A DNA stretch of 64,000 bases from Sphingopyxis sp. USTB-05 (GCF_023822045.1 NZ_CP084712.1:4399001-4463000); one strand, 5' to 3'; counted from the first letter of the stretch, positions 8,810-19,275 are shown. The notes: generated by a model from the sequence alone, not told the origin. Program-made: numbers and translations.

Positions 8810-9439
8810 TCAGGCGGGCGGCGAAATCACTGAAACGATGTCGCTGCGTAGCGTCCAGCCGAGCCGCTCGTAAAGCGCCTTGCCGTCTGCGGTGGCGACC
8901 AGCAGGCTTTCGGCGATGCCCCGGCGCGCGGCAAGGCGGCCTAGTTCCGCCATGATTGCCGAGCCGAGCCCGCGGCGGGCGAACTGCGGCTCGGTGACGA
9001 TCTGGTCATAGACGGCGGTGGCGCCGTGGATGCCGAGGACGCCGCGCGCGGCGAGCGAGCCGTCGGTGTGCCGCGCCACCGCCTCGAGACGGTGAGCGCC
9101 TTCATCGACCTCAATCATGAAATCAGGCGTGGGCCGCTCTGCGGGTATTTCGGTTCCGGCCGCCATCAGCCACATCGGATCGCGCGGCTGCCAGTGCGGC
9201 GGAACGTGCGGCAGGATCGCGTCACGCGGGGCCGCGATGTCGACATAGATGTGCGGCGCGTCCACCGCGGCGAAGGCTGCGGCTGCGGCTTTGCCCGACG
9301 CATTCCCGAGGATGAAGCGGCCGGTCTGGTCGGGCTTGCCGGCATCGAACCACAGCGCCGAGGGAAGAGTGGCGGCAACCGGCTCTACGTATCCACGAGC
9401 CGCGCAATAGCCGAAGGCCCATTCGAAATGTTTGTTCAT
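8810..9439 (-). CDS. GNAT-family N-acetyltransferase
   Basis: The C-terminal half carries the acetyl-CoA binding pattern of GNAT proteins (VTEPQFARRGLGSAIMAELGRLA) and a typical ALYERLGW motif close to the end. The N-terminal half (from MNKHFEWAFGYCAARGY) is less conserved. The acceptor cannot be predicted. The frame stays open upstream to ATG 9517, but that start would leave only 26 bases to the divergent gene at 9544; I prefer ATG 9439 (209 residues), with ATG 9451 possible. It converges with recQ. Confidence 0.78.
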   Translation of the reverse strand: MNKHFEWAFGYCAARGYVEPVAATLPSALWFDAGKPDQTGRFILGNASGKAAAAAFAAVDAPHIYVDIAAPRDAILPHVPPHWQPRDPMWLMAAGTEIPAERPTPDFMIEVDEGAHRLEAVARHTDGSLAARGVLGIHGATAVYDQIVTEPQFARRGLGSAIMAELGRLAARRGIAESLLVATADGKALYERLGWTLRSDIVSVISPPA

Positions 9440-9543
9440 GGTCGTGACCATAGGCAATGCGCGAGGCAAGGAAAGCGACAACGCAACTTCATGCTCCACC
9501 TTCATGCTTGTCAGCAAGCGGGCGGCGGGAGTAGATCGCTGGC

Positions 9544-9978
9544 ATGAGCGATTTTCGAACCCTGTCCGCCGACTTCAGCGTCGCCCCCCAAATCAGCATC
9601 GAGGATGTGGCCGAGGCCAAGGCCGCAGGCTTCGCAATGCTGATCAACAACCGCCCCGACGGCGAGGAGCCGTCGGCGCCGCAGGGTGACGAGATTGCGC
9701 ACGCCGCCGCAGCCGAGGGGCTCGCCTATGCGGCGATCCCGATTGGCCATGCGGGCTTCAGCCATGCGCAGATCGACGTGCTCGACAAATTGCTGACCGA
9801 TGCGACGGGGCCGATCCTCGCCTATTGCCGGTCGGGCACGCGTTCGACGCATTTGTGGGCGCTGACGCGCGCGCGCGCCGGCGACGATGTCGACGGCATC
9901 GTCGAGACCGCGGCGAAGGCGGGTTATGACCTGACGGCGTTGCGGCCGATGCTCGACGCACTTGCAGGCGAAAAATGA
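9544..9978 (+). CDS. TIGR01244-family phosphatase/sulfurtransferase-like protein
   Basis: A 144-residue protein matching the TIGR01244 / beta-lactamase-hydrolase-like phosphatase pattern: start SDFRTLSADFSVAPQI, then LINNRPDGEEP and the Cys-containing P-loop AYCRSGTRST. The C-x5-R(S/T) loop is the dual-specificity-phosphatase or rhodanese-type active site; Cys and Arg are both present. Members often sit beside metallo-beta-lactamase-fold sulfur dioxygenases; here the partners are a membrane-anchored unknown, overlapping by four bases, and a hydroxylase. The substrate is not predicted. Confidence 0.82.
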   Translation: MSDFRTLSADFSVAPQISIEDVAEAKAAGFAMLINNRPDGEEPSAPQGDEIAHAAAAEGLAYAAIPIGHAGFSHAQIDVLDKLLTDATGPILAYCRSGTRSTHLWALTRARAGDDVDGIVETAAKAGYDLTALRPMLDALAGEK

Positions 9979-10382
9979 ATCAGGCTGAGTTGATCCAGCT
10001 TGGCGCATCGCTCGCCGCCGTGCTTTTCGTTGCCTGGCTGGTCAGGAAAATAGGGCTCGGCGCCGATCCGCGGATCGAAGATGCCGACCATGCGATCCGC
10101 CTTGCCGAAGAGGCCGAAGCGGGGTTTCGCGGAACAGAAGTTGCGCGCGATCGCGCGGGCTTTGCCGCGATCGTGCGCAATGCCGAGGGGCGGATGATGC
10201 TGGTGCGCGCGCACGGCAATTTTTTCGCCGCGCGGCCGGTCGATGCCAGCGTGATCGGGCGGCTGGACAAGGATTTCCTGACACTGACGACGCCGGAGAA
10301 GACATTCGGCGCGGTGACGCTGCAATTGGGGAAGGAAGCGGGGATGTGGGCCAGCCGGATGCGCGAGTTCAGCCGTGGATAA
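9975..10382 (+). CDS. Membrane-anchored conserved hypothetical protein
   Basis: A 135-residue protein with one N-terminal membrane segment (LGASLAAVLFVAWLVRKIG) and a soluble remainder containing VARDRAGFAAIVRNAEGRMMLVRAHGNFFAARPVD. I recognise no named domain. It is sandwiched in a coupled operon: ATG overlaps the upstream stop (ATGA), and the downstream gene begins 8 bases before this stop. Tight coupling suggests all three products are needed together, perhaps with this protein as a membrane partner for the hydroxylase; that is inference. Confidence 0.72.
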   Translation: MNQAELIQLGASLAAVLFVAWLVRKIGLGADPRIEDADHAIRLAEEAEAGFRGTEVARDRAGFAAIVRNAEGRMMLVRAHGNFFAARPVDASVIGRLDKDFLTLTTPEKTFGAVTLQLGKEAGMWASRMREFSRG

Positions 10383-11289
10383 ATTGCCGGATCCCGTCGT
10401 CTATGCGGTGCCCGCCTTCATCCTGCTGCTGATCGCCGAGATGCTGATCTCGCTGCGTGCCGACAAGAGCAGGTATGAGGCGCGCGATACGCTGACCTCG
10501 CTGATGCTGGGGACCGTCAGCCAGGTTGCGGGTGCCCTCGTCGGCGCTGCGGTGATCGGCATGTCGGTGTGGGTCTATCAGTTTCGCCTGTTCGATATCG
10601 GTATCGAGTTCAAAAGCTGGTGGTGGGCGTGGATCCTCTGCTTCTTTCTCGACGACCTCGCTTATTACGCCTTTCACAGGAGCGCGCATCGCGTGCGCTG
10701 GTTCTGGGCGAGCCACGTCATTCACCATAGCTCGCAGCACTATAACCTCTCGACCGCGCTGCGGCAGACATGGACGGGCTTTTTCAGCCTGACCTTCCTG
10801 TTCCGCCTGCCGTTGTTCCTGATCGGCTTTCCGCCCGCGATGGTCTTTTTCTGCGCAGGGCTGAACCTGATCTACCAGTTCTGGATTCATACCGAGGCGA
10901 TCAAGCGGCTGCCCAAATGGTTCGAGGCGGTGATGAACACCCCGTCGCATCACCGTGTCCATCATGGCGTGAACCCCCGCTATCTCGATGCGAACTATGC
11001 GGGTGTCTTCATCATCTGGGACAAGATGTTCGGCAGCTTCGTCGCCGAACGCGACGACGAGCCGGTCCGTTACGGCATCGTCAAGCAGCTCGGCAGCTTC
11101 AACATCCTCTGGGCCGCCGTGCATGAATGGGTGGGGATTGCGAAGGACGTGTGGCACGCGCCGTGGCAACACAAGCTTGATTATATGTGGCGCGAGCCCG
11201 GCTGGAGCCACGACGGCAGCCGGCAGACGAGCGCGATGATCAAGGAGCGCTGGGCCGCGGGCCGGCCGGTGGAAGAGCCGGCGGAGTAG
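10375..11289 (+). CDS. Sterol desaturase / fatty acid hydroxylase family protein
   Basis: A 304-residue integral membrane protein starting at GTG 10375. It carries the three His clusters of the di-iron hydroxylase superfamily: HRSAHR (near 102), HVIHHS (near 115) and HHRVHHG (near 192), plus the family ending DANYAGVFIIWDKMFGSF. Such enzymes use O2 to hydroxylate or desaturate lipids or carotenoids. The substrate is unknown. It is the last gene of the three-gene coupled set starting at 9544. Confidence 0.9.
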   Translation: MDKLPDPVVYAVPAFILLLIAEMLISLRADKSRYEARDTLTSLMLGTVSQVAGALVGAAVIGMSVWVYQFRLFDIGIEFKSWWWAWILCFFLDDLAYYAFHRSAHRVRWFWASHVIHHSSQHYNLSTALRQTWTGFFSLTFLFRLPLFLIGFPPAMVFFCAGLNLIYQFWIHTEAIKRLPKWFEAVMNTPSHHRVHHGVNPRYLDANYAGVFIIWDKMFGSFVAERDDEPVRYGIVKQLGSFNILWAAVHEWVGIAKDVWHAPWQHKLDYMWREPGWSHDGSRQTSAMIKERWAAGRPVEEPAE

Positions 11290-11385
11290 AACTGGCCCAT
11301 CTGGTAGCTTGCTTCGCCCTTTAATGACATTCATGTAAGCACTCGAGGTGACCGCCAGCGGGCGGCGCGAGGGAGAGTCGCAAGC

Positions 11386-12972
11386 ATGGATCAGTTCGAC
11401 ATTATCGTTATCGGCGGCGGAAGCGCGGGGAGTGCGGCGGCGGGGCGGCTTGCAGAGGATGGCTTACGCACTGTCTGTCTGGTCGAGGCGGGCGGTCGCA
11501 ATGATAATGTGCGGGTCAAGACACCGGGATTCATGCCCTTCATCCCGAAATCGTCGAACTATCGATACGACACGGTGCCGCAGCCGGGCCTGGGTGGCCG
11601 CATCGGCTATCAGCCGCGCGGGCGCGGGCTCGGCGGATCGAGCGCGATCAACGCGATGGTTTATATCCGCGGCCATGCTTTCGACTATGACCAGTGGGCC
11701 GCGCTGGGCGCGACCGGATGGAGCTATGCCGACGTGCTGCCCTTCTTCAAGCGCAGCGAGGGCAATGAGCGTGGCGACGACGAGTTTCACGGCGCGGGCG
11801 GCCCGCTGAACGTCATGGACCAGCGCTGGCCCAATGTGACAAGCAAGCGCTTCATAGAGAGCGCGGCGGCGCTGCAGCTGCCGCGCACCGCCGATTTCAA
11901 CGGCGCGCAACAAGAGGGCTTCGGTCTCTATCAAGTAACGCAGAAGGGCGGCGAACGATGGTCGGCCGCGCGCGCTTATGTCGAGCCGCTGCGCGAACAT
12001 GGGAATTTTGCGGTGCGGACCGGCGCGCTGGTCGAAAAGATTATCGTCGAAAACGGCCGCGCGACAGGGGTCGTGATCCGTCGCGGTTCGAAACGCGAAA
12101 CGCTGCGCGCGCGCGGCGGGGTGATTCTGTCGGCAGGCGCCTTCAACAGCCCGCAGATATTGATGCTGTCGGGGATCGGGCCCGGCGCACACCTGAAGGA
12201 CAAGGGGATCGACGTCACCCTCGATCGCGCCGGCGTCGGCGAAAACCTGCAGGACCATATCGATTATGTGTCGAGCTGGGAGACGCGCTCGACCGAGCCG
12301 TTCGGCGACAGCCTTGGCGGCACCTGGCGAATGGTGAAGGCAATCTTTGAGCATCGGACAAAGCGCAGCGGGATCATGACGACCTGTTTCGCCGAGGCAG
12401 GCGGTTTCTGGAAATCGCGCCCCGACCTGCCCGCGCCCGACATCCAATATCATTTCGTCCCCGCGATGCTTGAGGATCACGGGCGGACGAAGGTGAAGGG
12501 GCACGGTTTTTCGTGCCATGCCTGCGTGCTCCGGCCCGAGAGTCGCGGGTCGGTTCGGCTCGCATCGGGCGATGCCGCGGCTGCGCCCGCAATCGACCCG
12601 GGTTTCCTGACTGACGAGCGCGACATGGCGACCCTGCGTGCGGGCGTTCGGATGATGCACCGCATCGCGGCGGCGCCGCCGCTGGCGGACTATGCCGGGA
12701 TCGACCGGCATCCCGTGAATCTGGAGGATGATGCCGCGCTCGACGCGCTGATCCGCGCTCGCGCCGATACCGTCTATCACCCCGTCGGTACGTGCCGGAT
12801 GGGGAATGACGCGGCTGCGGTGGTCGATCCGACGTTGAAGTTCAACGGCGTCGACGGGCTGTGGGTCGCCGATGCGAGCATCATGCCGCGGCTCGTTTCG
12901 GGGAACACCAATGCGCCGAGCATCATGATCGGCGAACGCGCAGCCGATTTCGTGAAGGCGGCGCTGAACTAA
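11386..12972 (+). CDS. GMC-family FAD-dependent oxidoreductase (choline dehydrogenase-like)
   Basis: A 528-residue GMC flavoenzyme. The FAD-binding motif IIVIGGGSAGSAAAGRLAE is at the N-terminus, GMC signature 1 appears as GLGGSSAINAMVYIRG, signature 2 as GAFNSPQILMLSGIGP, and the catalytic His region as YHPVGTCRMG with a later NTNAPSIMIGERAA. It resembles BetA and alcohol dehydrogenases acting on long-chain or terpenoid alcohols; without betB or betI nearby, choline is not favoured. It stands alone, followed by a paired-hairpin repeat. Confidence 0.9.
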   Translation: MDQFDIIVIGGGSAGSAAAGRLAEDGLRTVCLVEAGGRNDNVRVKTPGFMPFIPKSSNYRYDTVPQPGLGGRIGYQPRGRGLGGSSAINAMVYIRGHAFDYDQWAALGATGWSYADVLPFFKRSEGNERGDDEFHGAGGPLNVMDQRWPNVTSKRFIESAAALQLPRTADFNGAQQEGFGLYQVTQKGGERWSAARAYVEPLREHGNFAVRTGALVEKIIVENGRATGVVIRRGSKRETLRARGGVILSAGAFNSPQILMLSGIGPGAHLKDKGIDVTLDRAGVGENLQDHIDYVSSWETRSTEPFGDSLGGTWRMVKAIFEHRTKRSGIMTTCFAEAGGFWKSRPDLPAPDIQYHFVPAMLEDHGRTKVKGHGFSCHACVLRPESRGSVRLASGDAAAAPAIDPGFLTDERDMATLRAGVRMMHRIAAAPPLADYAGIDRHPVNLEDDAALDALIRARADTVYHPVGTCRMGNDAAAVVDPTLKFNGVDGLWVADASIMPRLVSGNTNAPSIMIGERAADFVKAALN

Positions 12973-12977
12973 GAACT

Positions 12978-13053
12978 CGTCATTGCGAGCGAAGCGAAGC
13001 AATCCAGGGTCGCGCAAACCGCTCTGGATTGCTTCGCTGCGCTCGCAATGACG
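12978..13053. repeat. Paired inverted repeat, CATTGCGAGC family, copy 1
   Basis: Two arms, cgtcattgcgagcgaagc... and its complement ...gctgcgctcgcaatgacg, flank a short centre and include complementary aatccag/ctggatt. The element lies between the convergent GMC and HxlR-like genes. A second copy is at 23488-23564. Its position suggests a non-autonomous repeat that may also end transcription. Confidence 0.85.
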
Positions 13054-13057
13054 AGGG

Positions 13058-13597
13058 TTAGAGGCATGCTTCGGCCAGCAACCGCCCGCTCCCCGTCAAA
13101 TCATAGCGGCTTGCCGGCGGGCGCATGTCGACGATTTCGCGCGTCACCAGCCCGTGTTTGCCGAGCGCGGTCAGTCCCTGCGACAACGCACGCGGCGTCG
13201 CGGGGACCAGCAGGCGCGCGAGCGCGTTGAAGCGGTCGTGGCCCGCGCCGATCCCGGCGACGAGCGGCAGGCCCCAGCGCGTCGCGGCGCCGGGGGGCAG
13301 GCCGATTGCCTGCTGTGCGTCGGCGATCGTTGCAGCGCGCGTGGCGGCGGCAGCGCCCGCTTCGGTCAGGATATATTCGGGCCGCAGCGGGTGGCCGTGG
13401 CCGGGGTTGCGCTGGACCCATCCGGTCGCCTGTGCGGCCTCCAGCGTGCGCGTGAGACTGTCGCGCGACAGCCCCAGACGATGGATCAGCTCAACGAACC
13501 GCGCCCCTTTATGCGCCGCAAGATCGGCGAGCAACGGCACGAGCCAGCGATGGCTGCCGAGTTGCGCAAGCAGTGGGTCGGGTGTGGTTGACCGCAT
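13058..13597 (-). CDS. Winged-helix regulator with two tandem HxlR-like domains
   Basis: About 179 residues from ATG 13597 (ATG 13603 possible). Residues 10-85 fit an HxlR-type winged helix (WLVPLLADLAAHKGARFVELIHRLGLSRDSL, then GWVQRNPG and EYILTEAG). A second, weaker one covers about 105-180 (LPLVAGIGAGHDRFNALARLL, then HGLVTREI and SRYDLTGSGRLLA). HxlR proteins normally dimerise through single domains; a tandem arrangement may act as a built-in dimer. It is divergent from a VOC gene, with an inverted repeat between them, so control of that gene is likely. Confidence 0.78.
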   Translation of the reverse strand: MRSTTPDPLLAQLGSHRWLVPLLADLAAHKGARFVELIHRLGLSRDSLTRTLEAAQATGWVQRNPGHGHPLRPEYILTEAGAAAATRAATIADAQQAIGLPPGAATRWGLPLVAGIGAGHDRFNALARLLVPATPRALSQGLTALGKHGLVTREIVDMRPPASRYDLTGSGRLLAEACL

Positions 13598-13633
13598 TTG
13601 CAACTAACTATACAAACCGGACTATAGGTGCAA
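13598..13633. promoter_or_regulatory. Inverted repeat between divergent genes, candidate HxlR-like operator
   Basis: TTGCAACTA (13598-13606) and TAGGTGCAA (13625-13633) form a 9-base inverted repeat with one mismatch across 18 bases. It lies in the 96-base space between the regulator and the VOC gene and overlaps weak promoter-like elements in both directions (TTGCAA, 17 bases, ACTATA on +; TATAGT just before the regulator ATG on -). An operator role is inferred. Confidence 0.45.
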
Positions 13634-13693
13634 GCGATATGGGCCGGGCGATTCTCGCTCGCGCTGGTCGTCTTGCGAAAAGGGAGACACGGC

Positions 13694-14068
13694 ATGGCGC
13701 TTCAGATCGGATCCGAACTCACCTGTTCGATGGGTGTCAGGGATATGACCGCGGCGATCGCCTGGTACGAACGGGTGATGCAGTGCGAACTGCTCTATCG
13801 TGCGGACGAGATCGGCTGGTGCGAAATGAAGACACCGATGGCGGGGGTGAATATCGGGCTCAGCCAAGTGGAGAGCGTCGTTCAGGGTGGCGGCGCAACC
13901 AATGTGTTCGAAGTTGCCGACATCGACGAGGCGAAGGCCCATCTCGATGCAGAGGGTGTACGGCAGGACGGTGATATCCAGCATATCCCGGGGCTGGTGA
14001 AGCTCATCACCTTCTACGATCCCGACGGCAACGCCTTTATGTTCTCGCAGTCCGAGAGCGCGGCGTGA
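13694..14068 (+). CDS. VOC-family (glyoxalase/bleomycin-resistance-like) protein
   Basis: A 124-residue single-domain VOC protein: GVRDMTAAIAWYERVMQCELLYR at the start and LVKLITFYDPDGNAFMFSQS at the end, the classic paired beta-alpha-beta-beta-beta layout. ATG 13694 is preceded by AAAAGGGAGA at good spacing, better than the upstream in-frame alternative. VOC proteins bind metals and act on methylglyoxal-type adducts, epoxides or antibiotics; the ligand here is unknown. It overlaps the next gene by GTGA and is probably controlled by the divergent regulator. Confidence 0.87.
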   Translation: MALQIGSELTCSMGVRDMTAAIAWYERVMQCELLYRADEIGWCEMKTPMAGVNIGLSQVESVVQGGGATNVFEVADIDEAKAHLDAEGVRQDGDIQHIPGLVKLITFYDPDGNAFMFSQSESAA

Positions 14069-14544
14069 CAGGCTTTTGGTGGGCGGTCGCGGCGCTGGTT
14101 GCGCCGGCCCCGCCCGCCACCCAGGCTCCGTCGCTTGCCGGCTGGCACGGGCGCTGGTCCGGCGAGGGCGAGGCTTTCGGCAAGCCCGCGACCGCGACGC
14201 TCGATATTACGGCGGGCGAAGGTGGGATGACGACGCTCGCCTATCGCCTCATTATCGGGGGAGCGCCGCCGGTCGCCTATTCGGCTGAGGCGGGTTACGC
14301 CCTCGACGCGAAGGGGCGCGTGCGCGGAAAATGGACCGATAGCTATGGCCGCACGCGCGCCCTTGTCGGCGGAGTGAATGCGACGAAATGGTGGACGCAT
14401 TGGGGCAGCGCCGACGTCGAGATCGGCCGGTCGACCTATGTCCTTGAAGAGGGCGGCAGACTCGTCGTCAGCGATTCGATTTTGCAGGATGACGGAAGCT
14501 GGCGCGTCTTTGCCATGCTGCGCTACACGCGCACAAGCCGCTGA
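14065..14544 (+). CDS. Exported hypothetical protein
   Basis: A 159-residue protein starting at GTG, overlapping the VOC stop (GTGA). The first 20 residues form a short signal-like sequence (FWWAVAALVAPAPPATQA). The rest is predicted beta-rich, with GWHGRWSGEGEAFG near the start and SDSILQDDGSWRVFAMLRYTR at the end, reminiscent of small lipocalin-like or DUF1579-type barrels, but I cannot assign a family. Coupling to the VOC gene suggests a shared condition of expression. Confidence 0.72.
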   Translation: MTGFWWAVAALVAPAPPATQAPSLAGWHGRWSGEGEAFGKPATATLDITAGEGGMTTLAYRLIIGGAPPVAYSAEAGYALDAKGRVRGKWTDSYGRTRALVGGVNATKWWTHWGSADVEIGRSTYVLEEGGRLVVSDSILQDDGSWRVFAMLRYTRTSR

Positions 14545-14580
14545 AAACTGCCGATTTTACGTTGGACTCGTGCTGCGCAC

Positions 14581-14613
14581 AAAAAAAGAGGGCCGGGACT
14601 TTCGTCCCGGCCC
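14581..14613 (-). terminator. Intrinsic terminator (minus strand)
   Basis: A perfect 10-base stem (GGGCCGGGAC at 14590-14599 with GTCCCGGCCC at 14604-14613, loop TTTC) is followed on the minus strand by a run of seven T. It would stop transcripts coming from the TonB receptor gene that pass the first terminator at 14733-14769. Confidence 0.75.
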
Positions 14614-14732
14614 AGCCTTTCAGGCTCTCCCCTCCTGAAACTGTTGACGCAATGAATGCCATATTAATGTCATGTTGGAAAGACTAAAATTGCGGCAATG
14701 CTGCGCAAATTTTGTGCAACATTTCAGCGCCT

Positions 14733-14769
14733 AAAAATGGGCCGGGCCGCGTTTGCGCCCGGCCCATTT
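14733..14769 (-). terminator. Intrinsic terminator of the TonB-dependent receptor gene
   Basis: A 13-base perfect stem (14735-14747 with 14757-14769, arms AAATGGGCCGGGC and its complement) begins just past the receptor stop and runs into a short T-tract on the minus strand. It is the nearer of two successive terminators. Confidence 0.85.
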
Positions 14770-14776
14770 CTCCCCC

Positions 14777-17215
14777 TCAGAAGCCCTTGCGAACCGTGAC
14801 GCCGAATGTGCGTGGCTGGTTCGTCGCAAAGCCAAGGCGCGCGCGCCCGCCGCGCTCGCGATCGAAGGCGAGCAGCGCATTTTCGTCGAGCAGATTGTTC
14901 ACATAGACCGAGATTTCGAGCTCATTGGGAAACTCGATTCCGGCGCCGATATTGACGAGCTGATAGTCGGGAAGCTTGAGGTCGAGTGTCGTGGTCGAGC
15001 CGATCGGCGCGCCGCCGAAAGTGAAGCCATGTTCGAACGTCCGCGGATTATTTTCCTGGTCGCCGGGCTGCGTGAATCGGCTGCCGACATGTTGGAAGGA
15101 TGCGGTGACGAAGGCATTGGTGTCCGACGATGCGTCGAGCGGGAAGCTGTAGGTCGCGTTCGCCGCCATCTGGAACTTCGGTACCGATGGCAGGCGGTTA
15201 CCGTTGCGGATTCCCTCGATCACCGTCCCGTTCGGGCGGGTGAGCGTCGAATCGAACTCGGCCTCGACATAACTGCCCGACAATCCCAGATCGAGCCCGG
15301 CGACGGGGCTGGCGGTGAGTTCGAATTCAAGCCCCATCGTGTGCGCGTCGGCGTTGAACACGATGCGCGACGAGCAACTGCCGGCGTCGGCGGTGACCTG
15401 CAGATTGTTGATCTTGGTGTAAAATCCCGCCGCGTTGAAGGTGATGCCACCGAACTGTGCCTTCACCCCACCCTCATAATTCCACAGCGTCTCGTCGTCG
15501 TAGCGCGGCCGCCCGCCGAAGGTTTCGGCATCGGGTCCCCCGGCATTGCCGCCGTCGCATAGCGGCAGGTTGAGCGGATCGTTGACCCCGCCGAGGCGGA
15601 AGCCCTTCGACGCCTGCGCGTTGAGCGTAATGCCGTCGGCGACGTCGTAACTCAGCAGCAGGCGCGGCGAGAAGCCGCTTGACGAAGTCTTGTCGCGCGC
15701 ATTGTCGCCATTGGGGAAAAGTCCGCCCGACACGAACCGCCGACTTTCGTCGAAGGCATAATAGCGTCCACCGACAGTTGCGGTTAGCCGATCGGTGAAG
15801 TCGTAGCTGACTTCGCCGAAGATCGCGATCTGCGACAGGTCATAGGGAATGTCTGCGTTATATGGAGAATCGGGACCGAAACCGTTGGCGATATCGGCGG
15901 CGGTGAGTGGTACGCCTCCGGGCCCGCAATCATCAGGGTCGGCGTTACAGGCATTGATGAAAAACTGGTTGGTGAAGGCGTCGTAACCTGGCGTCGGCAA
16001 GCGCTGGGTATAGTCGCGTTTGACGTTGGCATAATAGCCGCCGATCAACCATTGGAACGGACCGGTGCCGGTCGAATTCAAGCGTATCTCTTGCGTGAAC
16101 TGCTTGACCCCCGTCGTGTCGACAAGGTTCGACGGCAACAGGATGCCGGCGTCGGGAAAGCCGAGGTCGGACGATACGCTGCCGGTCAGCGCGCTCGCAT
16201 CGCGGCTGACGAGGATGTCGCGGTCGGTGTAGGTCGTGACGGAGGTGACGCCGACGACGTCGCCCGCGAAGTTCATCGTCAGGTCGGCAAGCTTGACTTC
16301 GTCCTTGAAAGCTTCGTCGAGCAGCAGATATTGCTCGCGTTCCTTGAAGGCGACCTGCGGCCGCGTCGTCGTGAATTGATTGGCGTAGAGGTTGTAGACT
16401 TCCTGACGGTTGAAGCCGTCGGTCGTGACCTTCTGATAGAGGAAGCGCGGCGTAATCGAGAAATTCTCGGTGGGTTCGAGCCGGATTGCGATGCGTCCGC
16501 CATAGCGTTCGCCGCTGTTGACGTCCTCGCTGACGCCGCCGCCTTCGCGCAGCGCGTTGATGAATCCACCGTAGCGTGTGTAGTAACCGACCGCACGAAC
16601 CGCGACGTTTTCGCTTATCGGCAGGTTGATCGCGCCCTTGAGGTGACCGCCGAAATCATCGCCGTCGACGAGGTTCACATTGCCTTCGACCTTGCCCTCG
16701 ACGCGGTCTGTATTCGGCTGGTTGGTGATGTAGCGGAGCGTCCCGCCGACCGACCCCGAACCGAACAGCGTGCCCTGCGGCCCGCGCAGCGTCTCGACAC
16801 GATTGAGGTCGAACAGGTCGAGATCGGGGGTGAAGAGCGACAGCGAGACGACCGATTCGTCGAGATAGACGCCGACCTGTTCCTTCACGCCCGGTTGGTC
16901 GCGCGCGATCTGGCCGGCCGACACGCCGCGCACGGATACCTGGCTCTGGCCCGGCCCGAGATTCTGGACGGTCAGGCCGGCGACGTTGCGCGACAGATCC
17001 TCGACCGTGCTCGCATTCGCGCGCTCGATCGCCCGCTCGGTTTGCGCGTTGATCGAAAAGGGAACGTCCTGAAGGCTCGCGTCGCGCTTTGTCGCGGTGA
17101 CGATAATCTCGTTGCCGTCGTAGCTGTCTTTGGGCGCGTCCTGCGCCGCGGCGGGGGCCGTTGTCGCAAGTGCAAGCAACGAAAGGCCCGCCAGCATCTG
17201 TGAACGTGCAAGCAT
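14777..17215 (-). CDS. TonB-dependent outer-membrane receptor
   Basis: An 812-residue receptor from ATG 17215, preceded by AGGAGGAGA; the frame is open further upstream but that part looks non-coding. A signal peptide (LAGLSLLALATTAPAAAQD) is followed by a TonB-box-like NEIIVTATKRDASLQDVP, a plug domain (VEDLSRNVAGLTVQN, VETLRGPQGTLFGSGSVGG) and a long beta barrel ending in GVTVRKGF with terminal Phe. It resembles sphingomonad receptors for siderophores or plant-derived carbohydrates and aromatics; no substrate gene lies next to it, so the ligand is unknown. Confidence 0.92.
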   Translation of the reverse strand: MLARSQMLAGLSLLALATTAPAAAQDAPKDSYDGNEIIVTATKRDASLQDVPFSINAQTERAIERANASTVEDLSRNVAGLTVQNLGPGQSQVSVRGVSAGQIARDQPGVKEQVGVYLDESVVSLSLFTPDLDLFDLNRVETLRGPQGTLFGSGSVGGTLRYITNQPNTDRVEGKVEGNVNLVDGDDFGGHLKGAINLPISENVAVRAVGYYTRYGGFINALREGGGVSEDVNSGERYGGRIAIRLEPTENFSITPRFLYQKVTTDGFNRQEVYNLYANQFTTTRPQVAFKEREQYLLLDEAFKDEVKLADLTMNFAGDVVGVTSVTTYTDRDILVSRDASALTGSVSSDLGFPDAGILLPSNLVDTTGVKQFTQEIRLNSTGTGPFQWLIGGYYANVKRDYTQRLPTPGYDAFTNQFFINACNADPDDCGPGGVPLTAADIANGFGPDSPYNADIPYDLSQIAIFGEVSYDFTDRLTATVGGRYYAFDESRRFVSGGLFPNGDNARDKTSSSGFSPRLLLSYDVADGITLNAQASKGFRLGGVNDPLNLPLCDGGNAGGPDAETFGGRPRYDDETLWNYEGGVKAQFGGITFNAAGFYTKINNLQVTADAGSCSSRIVFNADAHTMGLEFELTASPVAGLDLGLSGSYVEAEFDSTLTRPNGTVIEGIRNGNRLPSVPKFQMAANATYSFPLDASSDTNAFVTASFQHVGSRFTQPGDQENNPRTFEHGFTFGGAPIGSTTTLDLKLPDYQLVNIGAGIEFPNELEISVYVNNLLDENALLAFDRERGGRARLGFATNQPRTFGVTVRKGF

Positions 17216-17392
17216 CCTTATTCTCCTCCTGAAAGCCAGCTCTTTGACTGGTCCGGCAGAGGAGTGCGCGGGCGGCGCCAAGGTTGCATGAAACGGGCGG
17301 GCCGGAAAAATCGTCGCGCGCTGTTGCATCCAGGCCACAGTAGAAATGGGCCTCAAGCAAGCCCCGGGCCCGTGGCCTTCGGCCACAATTGC

Positions 17393-17419
17393 AAAAAAGG
17401 CCGGGGACAAGCCCCGGCC
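17393..17419 (-). terminator. Intrinsic terminator of glnK-amt
   Basis: Stem GGCCGGGG (17399-17406) with CCCCGGCC (17412-17419) is followed on the minus strand by TTTTTT. It lies about 90 bases after the amt stop. The rest of the 294-base gap holds a smaller GTGGCC-TTCG-GGCCAC hairpin near 17371 and a GC-rich dyad around 17448-17492, and no ORF I can support. Confidence 0.8.
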
Positions 17420-17509
17420 AGTGGTTCGCAGGAGGAACCTCAGTAGGATCCCGTCGCCGCCGTTTGAAAGGAGAGAGAGCGAACGGCGACGGGTATCCTG
17501 TCTCTTGGA

Positions 17510-18847
<1,338 letters not shown>

Positions 18848-18864
18848 AGTTTCCCCCTTCGTCA

Positions 18865-19275
<411 letters not shown>

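Noticed and set aside
16052-17203. Long open frame antisense to the TonB-dependent receptor
   Set aside because: The receptor on the other strand has all family motifs; the antisense product has none.
17215-17500. Structured RNA or riboswitch upstream of the TonB-dependent receptor
   Set aside because: The hairpins are best explained as terminators on the minus strand for glnK-amt; no riboswitch core was recognised.
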